A stretch of DNA of 20,907 nucleotides from Sulfurimonas sp. GTDB lineage: Bacteria; Campylobacterota; Campylobacteria; Campylobacterales; Sulfurimonadaceae. The notes beneath the pieces were generated by a model. It had not been told where the DNA came from, did no database searches, and worked only from the letters and a program-made list of their open reading frames with translations. This document shows, in pieces, positions 15,043 through 20,907 of this stretch; within the stretch, counting starts at the first letter, position 1, and each line of letters begins with the position of its first letter. The stretch covers positions 1-20,907 of the forward strand of contig WFPU01000273.1 of the NCBI GenBank assembly GCA_015487435.1. Direction: 5' to 3'. The translations under genes were made by a program, and so were the position numbers.

Positions 15043-15059
15043 TATAATTATTATTTATA
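15043..15059. promoter_or_regulatory. candidate operator for the TetR-family regulator
   Basis: A 17-bp palindrome, TATAATTATTATTTATA, has only one mismatched pair apart from its centre. It covers the likely transcription start (about 15058) and lies between the -10 box and the TetR ATG, a typical place for autorepression. It is entirely A+T, so chance symmetry is a real alternative. Confidence 0.35.
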
Positions 15060-15064
15060 GAGAT

Positions 15065-15070
15065 ATTATA
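15065..15070 (-). promoter_or_regulatory. -10 box of the tetR-hydrogenase promoter
   Basis: On the minus strand a perfect TATAAT lies about 35 nt upstream of the TetR start and is preceded by a T-rich region (runs of T5 spaced along about 20 nt), as in Campylobacterota housekeeping promoters, which often lack a -35 box. The leader would be about 27 nt. Confidence 0.55.
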
Positions 15071-15103
15071 GCTTAAAAATAAAAAGATTTAAAGATGAAA
15101 CTC

Positions 15104-15182
15104 TCTGATTAATTAGTTATTAGATTCTGGATTACGTCTAGAATAACGAAGTCAACGTCACCTTAAACTTGATTTATGCTCA
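15104..15182. repeat. dispersed palindromic repeat, copy 2
   Basis: This segment aligns without gaps to 2049-2127 in the same orientation. The 13-bp flank TCTGATTAATTAG (15104-15116) is identical, followed after 5 bp by arms at 15122-15148 and 15156-15182 with a 7-bp centre. The right arm is more decayed than in copy 1. The inner ends CGTCA, the TAGAT ends and the ACTTGAT core are shared. It lies between the TetR promoter and the mqnA stop, so it is in the 3' region of mqnA; without a T-run it is not a classical terminator. Confidence 0.75.
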
Positions 15183-15187
15183 CTTAC

Positions 15188-15847
15188 TTATATGATATGT
15201 TGTCCAAATGACTTTTTATAAAAACAATTAAGCCCATATTTAGCTTTACTATCTAATTTATACGATATAAAAGTTAGATAATTAAGGATATCTTTTTTAT
15301 CAATATTTGTTCTTGAAGAAGCTATTTTTAAAATGTACTGAGGTATCTTTACCTCTTTTTTTAAAAACTCTTTTTCAATATTTTTATACAATTTTTTATC
15401 TTTGTGAAAGCAAAGAAGAGCAAAAACAAATGGCAGATTATATCTTTCATTCCATAGTTTTGCTAAATCTATATAATCATTATTTTGAAGATAATATTTA
15501 AGTGCTTTATCCCCAATGAGCACTTCGCCATTAACACCTAAAATATTTGCTAAAACATTTGAACTAGCTGAATCTGCATCTTTTTTATTTTTGGTATTAG
15601 GAATCACAAGTACGCTAAGCACCTCTTTTTTAGCAATAATACCTAAGTTAACATGTTGGAATTTTTTTGCACTAATACTAGAGATAAAAGCAGCATCAAC
15701 TTTGCGAGTTAAAAACTTTTTATTTATATCTGATGGTACACCCTTTTTGTAGTGCATAGAGATTTTTTGTTGTGAACTTTTTGTAAACCTTTTCATAAAA
15801 ATATGAAAGGGCAATAAGTTTAAGTATTCTATTTTTCCAAAAATCAT
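15188..15847 (-). CDS. mqnA: chorismate dehydratase MqnA (futalosine menaquinone pathway)
   Basis: The protein opens with MIFGKIEYLNLLPFHIFMK, the MqnA signature (GKxxYLNxLPF). Later motifs such as VDAAFISSISA, VLSVLVIPN, GEVLIGDKAL and LAKLWNERYNLPFVFALLCF follow the family order. MqnA dehydrates chorismate to enolpyruvyl-benzoate, the first step of the futalosine route to menaquinone used by Campylobacterota. I choose the ATG at 15847 (219 residues) because the family begins at this point. A GTG at 15865 would add six residues, but the -10 box at 15854-15859 lies within them. At about 219 residues it is on the short side for the family. Confidence 0.8.
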   Translation of the reverse strand: MIFGKIEYLNLLPFHIFMKRFTKSSQQKISMHYKKGVPSDINKKFLTRKVDAAFISSISAKKFQHVNLGIIAKKEVLSVLVIPNTKNKKDADSASSNVLANILGVNGEVLIGDKALKYYLQNNDYIDLAKLWNERYNLPFVFALLCFHKDKKLYKNIEKEFLKKEVKIPQYILKIASSRTNIDKKDILNYLTFISYKLDSKAKYGLNCFYKKSFGQHII

Positions 15848-15853
15848 ATTGGA

Positions 15854-15859
15854 ATTATA
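15854..15859 (-). promoter_or_regulatory. -10 box of mqnA, probably leaderless
   Basis: On the minus strand TATAAT ends 6 nt before the mqnA ATG at 15847, which places the transcription start at or next to the A of the start codon. There is no ribosome site before that ATG, as expected for a leaderless mRNA. Confidence 0.5.
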
Positions 15860-15880
15860 CAGCACTTAACTTACTTTAGA

Positions 15881-15886
15881 TATAAT
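15881..15886 (+). promoter_or_regulatory. -10 box of the moaD-moaE-moeA promoter
   Basis: A perfect TATAAT on the plus strand would start transcription near 15893 and give a leader of about 130 nt before moaD. It lies 21 bp from the oppositely directed mqnA -10 box; each box falls in or near the -35 region of the other promoter. Confidence 0.5.
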
Positions 15887-15892
15887 CATTTC

Positions 15893-16015
15893 TTAAAATA
15901 TAAAATATTTAGGCTTCCTGCCGAAGGAAACTAAGTGTTAGCGTAGTAAAAGGGATTACTCCCTTTTGCGTAATACATAAAATGAAAGGTTTCCTTCATT
16001 TTATGAAATAAAATT
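15893..16015 (+). ncRNA. structured 5' leader of the molybdopterin operon (candidate cis-regulatory RNA)
   Basis: Three hairpins are visible. A is TTCCT/AGGAA at 15915-15929. B is AAAAGGG/CCCTTTT at 15948-15967, extendable by a G-U and a G-C pair. C has an 11-bp stem, CATAAAATGAA/TTCATTTTATG, at 15976-16005. In addition GAAGGAAAC (15923-15931) is exactly complementary to GTTTCCTTC (15989-15997). That nine-bp helix encloses B but cannot coexist with A or C. Hairpin C ends about 10 nt before the moaD ribosome site. Mutually exclusive folds before a cofactor-synthesis operon suggest a switch, but I see no match to the known Moco riboswitch. A structured dispersed repeat is the main alternative. 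Confidence 0.4.
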
Positions 16016-16020
16016 AAGGA
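16016..16020 (+). promoter_or_regulatory. ribosome binding site deciding the moaD start
   Basis: AAGGA ends 7 nt before a TTG at 16028 but only 1 nt before a TTG at 16022. The later TTG is therefore the better start. Confidence 0.6.
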
Positions 16021-16027
16021 ATTGATT

Positions 16028-16249
16028 TTGGTAAGAGTAGAATTTTTAGGTCCAATAAATAAAGATCCGATAGAGTTAGATATATCAAATTTAAATGAAT
16101 TAGCAAAGATACTTCAAGGCGATGAAAAGATGAACCAATGGTTAGAAAACTCAGCAGTTGCTGTAAATGATATAATGGTAAGTTCTCGCGATACAGCTCT
16201 TCAAGATGGCGATAAAGTTTCATTACTACCTCCTGTTTGTGGTGGATAA
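16028..16249 (+). CDS. moaD: molybdopterin synthase sulfur carrier subunit MoaD
   Basis: The roughly 73-residue ubiquitin-like protein starts VRVEFLGPINKDPIEL and ends SLLPPVCGG. The C-terminal Gly-Gly is adenylated and thiocarboxylated to deliver sulfur to MoaE for the molybdopterin dithiolene. ALQDGDKVSLLPP is the usual MoaD tail. The start is a TTG at 16028, chosen for ribosome-site spacing; a TTG two codons earlier is too close. Use of TTG suggests modest translation. moaE follows after 3 bp, so the two synthase subunits are made together. Confidence 0.9.
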   Translation: MVRVEFLGPINKDPIELDISNLNELAKILQGDEKMNQWLENSAVAVNDIMVSSRDTALQDGDKVSLLPPVCGG

Positions 16250-16252
16250 TTA

Positions 16253-16690
16253 ATGCTAGAGTTACATGATGGTTCGTTAGATGTTTCAAATATTTTAGAT
16301 AGATGGTATAAAAAAGAGCAAAAGAGTAACTATGGTGCTTTTATCCCTTTTGTTGGAACTATTCGTGATGAAGATGGTATTGATGGGCTTAGTTTTGATG
16401 TATATGAGCCAATTTTAGAATCATGGTTTAAAGCTTGGCAGGTAAAAGCACAAGAAAAAGGAGCTATTATAAAAATGGCTCATTCTCGTGGTGATGTTAT
16501 GCTTCATGAGTCTTCTTATATCGCTGCTGTTTTTTCATCTAAACGCCGTGTTGCACTAGAATTTATTGATGAATTTGTTGAAGATTTTAAGGCTAGTGCA
16601 CCAATTTGGAAATATGACTTAAAAGGTACTAAACGCATCTATGCAGAGGATCGTTCAACTGCAATAGCTGGAAGTGGAATCTTAAAATGA
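16253..16690 (+). CDS. moaE: molybdopterin synthase catalytic subunit MoaE
   Basis: The 145-residue protein has MoaE hallmarks: GAFIPFVGTIRDE (about 29-41), LSFDVYEP for the LxxExY segment, an HSRGDVMLHE turn, SSKRRVALEFIDEFVEDFK and the active-site stretch APIWKYDLKG, with lysines matching the catalytic pair of E. coli MoaE. It converts precursor Z (cPMP) to molybdopterin using MoaD thiocarboxylate. It is more diverged than most MoaE proteins in its central region. Its last four bases overlap the moeA start (ATGA), so the two are translationally coupled. Confidence 0.9.
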   Translation: MLELHDGSLDVSNILDRWYKKEQKSNYGAFIPFVGTIRDEDGIDGLSFDVYEPILESWFKAWQVKAQEKGAIIKMAHSRGDVMLHESSYIAAVFSSKRRVALEFIDEFVEDFKASAPIWKYDLKGTKRIYAEDRSTAIAGSGILK

Positions 16691-17898
16691 GTTTACTTAG
16701 TTACGAAGTGAGTCAAAACATGCTGGATTTGCTTCAAGTAAATTCAACAAGATTTGAAAATATACCTCTCTCATCATCACTCGGAAGAATCTTAGCAAAA
16801 GATATAGTAGCACAATACAATGACCCCCAATTTCCAACAGCTTCAATGGATGGTTATGCTATTAAGTATGCTGACCAAGACTTAGATACTATTACAATTC
16901 TTGGCGATAATCCAGCTGGAAGTGATGAAACTAGAATTATTGGTGTTGGTGAATGTATAAAAACTTTTACAGGTTCAAAGATGCCTGAGGGTGCAAATAC
17001 CTTAATTCAAATAGAAAATGTTTCGGTAAATAGCACTAAAATATCAGTAGATGAAAGGGTTGAATTTGCTTCATCTGTTCGTCCAATTGGGGAAGGTTAT
17101 AAAGCTGGAGATATCTTAATCAAAAAAGGTACCAAGATTGGTTTTGCTGAAATTGGTGTTATGGCCGGATTAAATACGGTAATGGTAAGTGTCGCTCTTA
17201 AGCCTCGAGTGGCAATTGTGGCAACTGGTAGTGAGATACTTGATTTAGGAGTAGATAGTGATAACCCTGCACAAATTAGAAGTTCAAATAATTATACATT
17301 AGCTGCTTTATTTGAGCAAGCTGGAGCACAAGTTATACAACTTGGAACTGTTGGTGATGATAAAGATAAAATCATGCAAACATTTCAAACAGCATTAGAT
17401 AGCGCTGATATACTTGTGAGTACTGGCGGAGTAAGCGTTGGCGATTATGACTTTGTTAAAGATATAGTACCTCGTCTTGGTGCTGAGGTAGTTTTTAAGG
17501 GTGTAGCTATTAAACCGGGGCGTCACATAATGGTAGCTCAAAAAGATGAAAAATTTATTTTAGCTCTTCCTGGATTTGCATACTCTTCAACTGTTACATC
17601 TATACTTTATGGTTTACCCCTTGTAGCAAAAATGTTAGCTAAAGTTGAACCATATAAAATGGTAGAAGCAAAATTAAAAGAACCGTTTATAAAAAGAAGT
17701 AAAAATACTGAATTTACAGCTTGTAATATAGTTATTGAAGATGGAGAATATTTTGTGAATTTTGATGGTAAAAAAGTTGGAAGTTCAGCAATTTTAACAA
17801 ATCTTTTAAACTCTAGTGCTTTGATGGTTACTGGGGAAGATGATGATAATTTAGAAGAAGATACATTTGTAAATGTTATTTTACTAGAAAATTTTTAA
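16687..17898 (+). CDS. moeA: molybdopterin molybdenumtransferase MoeA
   Basis: The 403-residue protein shows MoeA order. SMDGYAIK (53-60) and the GEGYKAGDILIKKGTKI region (135-151) are domain-swap parts. PRVAIVATGSEIL (173-185) and STGGVSVGDYDFVKD (245-259) belong to the MoCF-like domain, followed by KGVAIKPGRHIM (271-282). MoeA inserts molybdate into adenylated molybdopterin to finish the cofactor. The canonical LPGNPVS/A loop reads LPGFAYS (294-300), unusual near the active site. It overlaps moaE by 4 bp and ends the moa unit; a separate promoter follows. Confidence 0.92.
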   Translation: MSLLSYEVSQNMLDLLQVNSTRFENIPLSSSLGRILAKDIVAQYNDPQFPTASMDGYAIKYADQDLDTITILGDNPAGSDETRIIGVGECIKTFTGSKMPEGANTLIQIENVSVNSTKISVDERVEFASSVRPIGEGYKAGDILIKKGTKIGFAEIGVMAGLNTVMVSVALKPRVAIVATGSEILDLGVDSDNPAQIRSSNNYTLAALFEQAGAQVIQLGTVGDDKDKIMQTFQTALDSADILVSTGGVSVGDYDFVKDIVPRLGAEVVFKGVAIKPGRHIMVAQKDEKFILALPGFAYSSTVTSILYGLPLVAKMLAKVEPYKMVEAKLKEPFIKRSKNTEFTACNIVIEDGEYFVNFDGKKVGSSAILTNLLNSSALMVTGEDDDNLEEDTFVNVILLENF

Positions 17899-17920
17899 TA
17901 CCTTAAAAGATATATAAATA

Positions 17921-17929
17921 TGATATAAT
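17921..17929 (+). promoter_or_regulatory. extended -10 promoter of the FIST-GGDEF-EAL locus
   Basis: TGATATAAT is a perfect extended -10 (TGn-TATAAT). Transcription would start near 17936, about 27 nt before the ATG at 17963, which is preceded 8 nt upstream by AAGG. Confidence 0.55.
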
Positions 17930-17962
17930 CTTTGACATAAAAATTTAATAAAGGTATGGATA

Positions 17963-18937
17963 ATGTTAATTAATAATATCATTTTAAAAAACAAATCTAT
18001 ACCTAATAAAGAAAACTTTACCTTTTTAAATTCACAAAACATACTCATTCAAATTTTTGCGGCAACAATGGACAGAGACTACTTACAAAGTGTTTTAGAT
18101 GAGTTAGTAAAACTAGCTCCACAAGCAAAAATTATTGGCTCATCAAGTGATGAAACAATATGCAATAATGAAATTTTAGATAATGAACAAATTGTAATTA
18201 GCATTTTAACATTTGAGTTTACAACAATTTGCACCTCTTTTATAAAAACAGATACTGGTGATACTGCTACATCATTAGTTGATGATGTTATTAGAAAAAA
18301 CACAAAACTTCTCATCTCTTTTAGTGATGCTGCTAGTATAAACGGGGAACTGTTTTTAGATGAAATTTATGAAAAATATCCAAATACTTTAATATCTGGA
18401 GGGGTAGCATCAACACCAACTTTCAGTGATACATTTGTTATAGAATCAAACAATATTATTACAAACGGCGCAGTGATGGCATCATTAAACTCTGATGTGT
18501 TAGATGTCTATACAGATAACTCATTTGGTTGGGAAGCAATTGGAAAGATGTTTACAATCACTAAAGCAGATGCAAATTGTGTAATGCAAATAGATAACTA
18601 TACCCCTTTTGAGCTATTTAAAAAATATCTTGGTAAAAAAATTGTTGAAGCTATGCCTGGCATCGGTTCATCTTTCCCTTTGATTATTAAAAGAAACTCT
18701 ATTTTAATAGCACGAGGTATTTTAGCACTTGATGGAGAAAATTTTATTGTTTCTGGAAATGTTAAAGTTGGAGATAGTGTCTATATTGGCTATGGGGATT
18801 CAAATAAAGTTATTCATCAGAATATAATGAATCATAATTTAATACAAAAAAATCCAGAAGTTATTTTAAGCTATTATTGTAAGGTAGAAAAATGTTTTTA
18901 CCTCGTGATTTTGTGCAATATGAAACAAAAACATTAA
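17963..18937 (+). CDS. FIST-domain sensory protein, frame-broken at its C-terminus
   Basis: The 324-residue frame holds a FIST_N domain (about 25-190: ILIQIFAATMDRDYLQSVL, then IIGSSSDETI) and most of a FIST_C domain (about 213-310: FELFKKYLGKK, FPLIIKRNSILIARGI, GNVKVGDSVYIGYGD, EVILSYYCKVEK). FIST is a small-molecule sensor domain proposed to bind ligands such as amino acids. The last FIST_C segment (SIAPTIGMFTLGEF) is not in this frame; it is at the start of the next one. The final 14 residues here look like out-of-frame sequence. One extra A in the A5 run at 18888-18892 would join both frames into a protein of about 818 residues. Confidence 0.8.
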   Translation: MLINNIILKNKSIPNKENFTFLNSQNILIQIFAATMDRDYLQSVLDELVKLAPQAKIIGSSSDETICNNEILDNEQIVISILTFEFTTICTSFIKTDTGDTATSLVDDVIRKNTKLLISFSDAASINGELFLDEIYEKYPNTLISGGVASTPTFSDTFVIESNNIITNGAVMASLNSDVLDVYTDNSFGWEAIGKMFTITKADANCVMQIDNYTPFELFKKYLGKKIVEAMPGIGSSFPLIIKRNSILIARGILALDGENFIVSGNVKVGDSVYIGYGDSNKVIHQNIMNHNLIQKNPEVILSYYCKVEKCFYLVILCNMKQKH

Positions 18938-20418
18938 ATTCAATAGCTCCAACAATTGGTATGTTTACATTAGGTGAATTTTATACAAATAGTAAATACG
19001 ATCTATTAAATTTTAGCTCAACTGTAGTTGCTTTAAAAGAAAAAAATATTAAAAAAAATACTACTAAAAAACAACTAATAGAGATGCCTCATAGAGATAA
19101 CATAGGTTTAATATCTGATGGTTTATTTAATTTTATAAATGTTCGCACAAAAGAACTTAGTGAATTGGCTTTTTACGATGAATTAACAGGGCTTCCAAAT
19201 AAAAATTATTTTACTGATACACTAGAGTATAACTTACATACGGCAGGTACAAATGGTTTGCAAGGTGCCATCTTTTTTATAGATTTGGATGATTTTAAAA
19301 AGATTAATGAGACAGCTGGGCATTATATCGGAGATAATATATTAAAACATATTGCTAAAACATTGGATACTAAACTAGATGATTCATCTACAGTTTTTCG
19401 TTTTGGTGGAGATGAGTTTGTTGTGATATCTAAAGATGCAAATCAAGCTTCTAGCTTAGCTTTAAATATTATGAAAATTATAAATAGCGAGATGGCTATA
19501 GAGAGTAGAAAATACTACCTTAATTCTAGTATAGGTATTACTTTTTATTCAGCAGAAAATTCAGATATACATGAATTAATTAAGCAGGCTGATATTGCGA
19601 TGTATTTTTCCAAAAATTCTGGTAAAAATAAATATACTATATATGATAATAGCATGGGTACTAAAGCAAAAAATGATTATAAAATTGAAAATGAGTTAAG
19701 AGAAGCAATCATAAATAAAGAATTTGTACTGCACTATCAACCTCAATATAATATGAAAACAAATGAGATTATTTCAGCAGAAGCTCTTGTTAGATGGAAT
19801 CATCCAAAACATGGTTTACTTTTCCCAGATTCGTTTATAGAGATAGCAGAAAATTCTAATTTAATCATACCTATTGGAGAGTTAATTTTAGATATGGCAT
19901 TAAAGTTTAAATCTGCAACACAAAAATTAAAAAAAATTGCTGTAAACACATCTCCTAAACAATTTAACGATAAGTTATTAGATATTGTTTCTAAAAAATT
20001 AAAAAAACATAATGTTCAAGCAAATTCTTTGGAACTTGAAATAACAGAATCTTTGAGTATGAACGAAGATACAGATGTTATGAGTATTTTAATCTCTTTA
20101 AATCAACTTGGTGTGCTTTTAAGCATTGACGATTTTGGTACTGGCTATTCATCTTTGAGTTATTTGAAAAGAATGCCTATAAATATTTTAAAAATTGATC
20201 GCTCTTTTATTATGGATATTCCAAGTGATAAAAATGATGTAGCTATTACAAAAACAATTATTGCAATGGCTAAGACATTAGAGTTTGATATAGTTGCAGA
20301 GGGGATTGAGACACAAGAACAAGTTGATTTTTTATTTAAAGAAAACAATATTATCGCTCAAGGATATTTTTATTCTAAACCAGTTCCAGAAGATGAATTT
20401 TTAAAACTTTTAAAATAA
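18892..20418 (+). CDS. end of FIST_C domain plus GGDEF and EAL domains (cyclic-di-GMP enzyme)
   Basis: The 508-residue frame begins with the missing end of FIST_C (SIAPTIGMFTLGEFYTNSKY, then LLNFSSTVVAL, 17-48). A GGDEF domain follows (about 95-250) with an intact FRFGGDEF (169-176) but no RxxD inhibitory site at the usual place. The EAL domain (about 270-508) has AEALVRW (296-302), ELEITES, IDDFGTGYSS, KIDRSFI, VAEGIET and QGYFYSKP, so both cyclase and phosphodiesterase motifs are kept. The ATG at 18892 has AAGG 7 nt upstream, so separate translation is possible. It overlaps the FIST frame by 46 bp. The domain content says it is the second half of one gene. Confidence 0.85.
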   Translation: MFLPRDFVQYETKTLNSIAPTIGMFTLGEFYTNSKYDLLNFSSTVVALKEKNIKKNTTKKQLIEMPHRDNIGLISDGLFNFINVRTKELSELAFYDELTGLPNKNYFTDTLEYNLHTAGTNGLQGAIFFIDLDDFKKINETAGHYIGDNILKHIAKTLDTKLDDSSTVFRFGGDEFVVISKDANQASSLALNIMKIINSEMAIESRKYYLNSSIGITFYSAENSDIHELIKQADIAMYFSKNSGKNKYTIYDNSMGTKAKNDYKIENELREAIINKEFVLHYQPQYNMKTNEIISAEALVRWNHPKHGLLFPDSFIEIAENSNLIIPIGELILDMALKFKSATQKLKKIAVNTSPKQFNDKLLDIVSKKLKKHNVQANSLELEITESLSMNEDTDVMSILISLNQLGVLLSIDDFGTGYSSLSYLKRMPINILKIDRSFIMDIPSDKNDVAITKTIIAMAKTLEFDIVAEGIETQEQVDFLFKENNIIAQGYFYSKPVPEDEFLKLLK

Positions 20419-20581
20419 AATTTCTTCTGCATAATTTCATATTGATGATGTTAGACACCACATTTTTATAAATTTTTTCAAGAGATAATTTTAATATATC
20501 TAGATTATTAAGTACAGTCTTTGTACTAATGTTATTTTGTTATTATTATGTTTTGTTAAGTTTTCTTAAGATAGAATTATT

Positions 20582-20605
20582 ACAGTTGTAACTGTTATTG
20601 TTACA
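20582..20605. promoter_or_regulatory. overlapping inverted repeats, candidate operator
   Basis: ACAGTT-GT-AACTGT (20582-20595) is a perfect palindrome apart from its 2-bp centre. It shares its right half with a second one, TGTAACTGTTATTGTTACA (20587-20605). They lie 8-30 bp after a possible -10 box, at the expected transcription start, so a repressor bound there could control the NIT-domain gene. Confidence 0.35.
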
Positions 20606-20628
20606 TAAGAATTGTTATATAAGAATTG
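20601..20628 (+). repeat. 14-bp tandem duplication before the NIT-domain gene
   Basis: TTACATAAGAATTG is followed directly by TTATATAAGAATTG, 13 of 14 bases identical. The second unit ends 7 nt before the ATG at 20636, in the place where a ribosome site would be; AAGAATTGAG is only a weak one. Confidence 0.7.
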
Positions 20629-20635
20629 AGACATA

Positions 20636-20907
20636 ATGGGTAAACTAAAATTTAAATTATTACTAATGTTATTACCACTTTTATTCTCAATGCTAATTCT
20701 TGTTTTTTATATTTTTAATGAAAAGTATGAGCAGTATAAAGTTTTAGATAAATCTAGCAAGGTTATAAAAATATCTATGAGATTATCAAACTTAATATAT
20801 GCAATTCAACTTGAACGAGGATTAAGTAGTAGATATTTAGAAAATCACAATCATCTTTATAGAAATAAGATAAATGAAAAAAGAAAAAATACAGATAAAG
20901 AATTTAA
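20636..20907 (+). CDS. NIT-domain membrane sensor (N-terminal part only)
   Basis: From the ATG at 20636 the frame stays open for 90 codons to the window edge. A positively charged start and one membrane helix (LLLMLLPLLFSMLILVFYIF, about 8-27) lead into a segment reading LIYAIQLERGLSSRYL (about 56-71). The xxQxERGxS pattern is the hallmark of NIT domains, which sense nitrate or nitrite at the cell surface and are fused to output modules such as GGDEF, methyl-accepting or kinase domains. The output domain lies outside the window. It follows the FIST-GGDEF-EAL locus in the same direction, but with 217 bp between them. Confidence 0.7.
   Translation, partial: MGKLKFKLLLMLLPLLFSMLILVFYIFNEKYEQYKVLDKSSKVIKISMRLSNLIYAIQLERGLSSRYLENHNHLYRNKINEKRKNTDKEF

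Larger units (their letters stand above)
20419..20635 (+). other. 217-bp spacer upstream of the NIT-domain gene
   Basis: There is no gene here. It holds an inverted repeat AGTACA/TGTACT (20511-20527, loop GTCTT) without a following T-run, so it is a poor terminator. A possible -10 TAGAAT lies at 20572-20577. Overlapping inverted repeats (20582-20605) and a 14-bp tandem duplication (20601-20628) precede the next ATG. Confidence 0.5.

Noticed and set aside
15104..15182. Rho-independent terminator of mqnA
   Set aside because: It has a stem but no run of T after it, and a similar copy lies between divergent genes where no terminator is needed.
15893..16015. Known molybdenum-cofactor riboswitch
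   Set aside because: Position fits, but I cannot recognise the conserved Moco motif; kept only as an unnamed structured leader.
16022..16027. TTG at 16022 as the moaD start
   Set aside because: Only 1 nt separates it from AAGGA; the TTG at 16028 has a 7-nt gap and gives a normal MoaD N-terminus.
16014..16289. Minus-strand open frame over moaD
   Set aside because: It lies opposite moaD, a confident gene, and has no recognisable domain or upstream signals.
18883..18937. Programmed -1 ribosomal frameshift joining the FIST and GGDEF-EAL frames
   Set aside because: The local codons GTA GAA AAA TGT do not form an X XXY YYZ heptamer, and I see no strong downstream stem; a one-base indel in the A5 run is simpler.
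1..20907. CRISPR arrays, tRNA or rRNA genes
   Set aside because: No regularly spaced repeats and no tRNA- or rRNA-like segments were seen in the spacers.

Overview
The window is AT-rich DNA that looks like a Campylobacterota (Epsilonproteobacteria) chromosome, most like Sulfurimonas or a relative. The signs are a membrane-anchored HydABC-type [NiFe] hydrogenase with an extra HypF-like protein, a second cytoplasmic [NiFe] hydrogenase, an MqnA-type (futalosine pathway) menaquinone gene, promoters with a strong -10 box in T-rich context, and a FIST-GGDEF-EAL signalling locus. No species call is made from sequence alone.

Layout. (1) 1-1873, minus strand: a HdeD-family membrane protein followed by an APC-type amino-acid permease that runs off the left edge. 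(2) 1874-2374: a gene-poor spacer holding a large imperfect palindrome and a possible gene remnant. (3) 2375-3600, plus strand: a degenerate IS1595/IS1016-like transposase coupled to a hydrogenase maturation protease. (4) 3603-15030, minus strand, read right to left: a TetR-family regulator, small and large subunits of a cytoplasmic group-2-like hydrogenase, then hydA, hydB, hydC, a catalytically degraded HypF paralogue, hypF, and a second protease-like protein that has lost metal ligands. (5) 15031-15187: regulator promoter and a second copy of the palindrome. (6) 15188-15847, minus strand: mqnA. (7) 15848-20907, plus strand: a divergent promoter pair, a structured leader, moaD-moaE-moeA, a FIST gene broken by a frameshift from its GGDEF-EAL half, and the start of a NIT-domain sensor.

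How the genes work together. HydABC would oxidise H2 outside the inner membrane and pass electrons through cytochrome b to menaquinone, whose synthesis needs MqnA. HypF makes the CN ligand precursor for the NiFe site, and the 3055-3600 protease probably trims HydB. The cytoplasmic enzyme has no large-subunit tail to trim, so it should not need a protease; it could be an H2 sensor or an uptake enzyme. MoaD/MoaE/MoeA make molybdenum cofactor for anaerobic respiratory enzymes. HypA-E, apart from HypF, are not in the window.

Most worth a second look: the domesticated transposase, the dead HypF paralogue and the ligand-less protease beside functional versions, the TetR plus cytoplasmic hydrogenase unit, an Asn in place of a proximal-cluster Cys in both small subunits, the moaD leader with mutually exclusive helices, the 79-bp palindromes bracketing the hydrogenase locus, and the split FIST gene.
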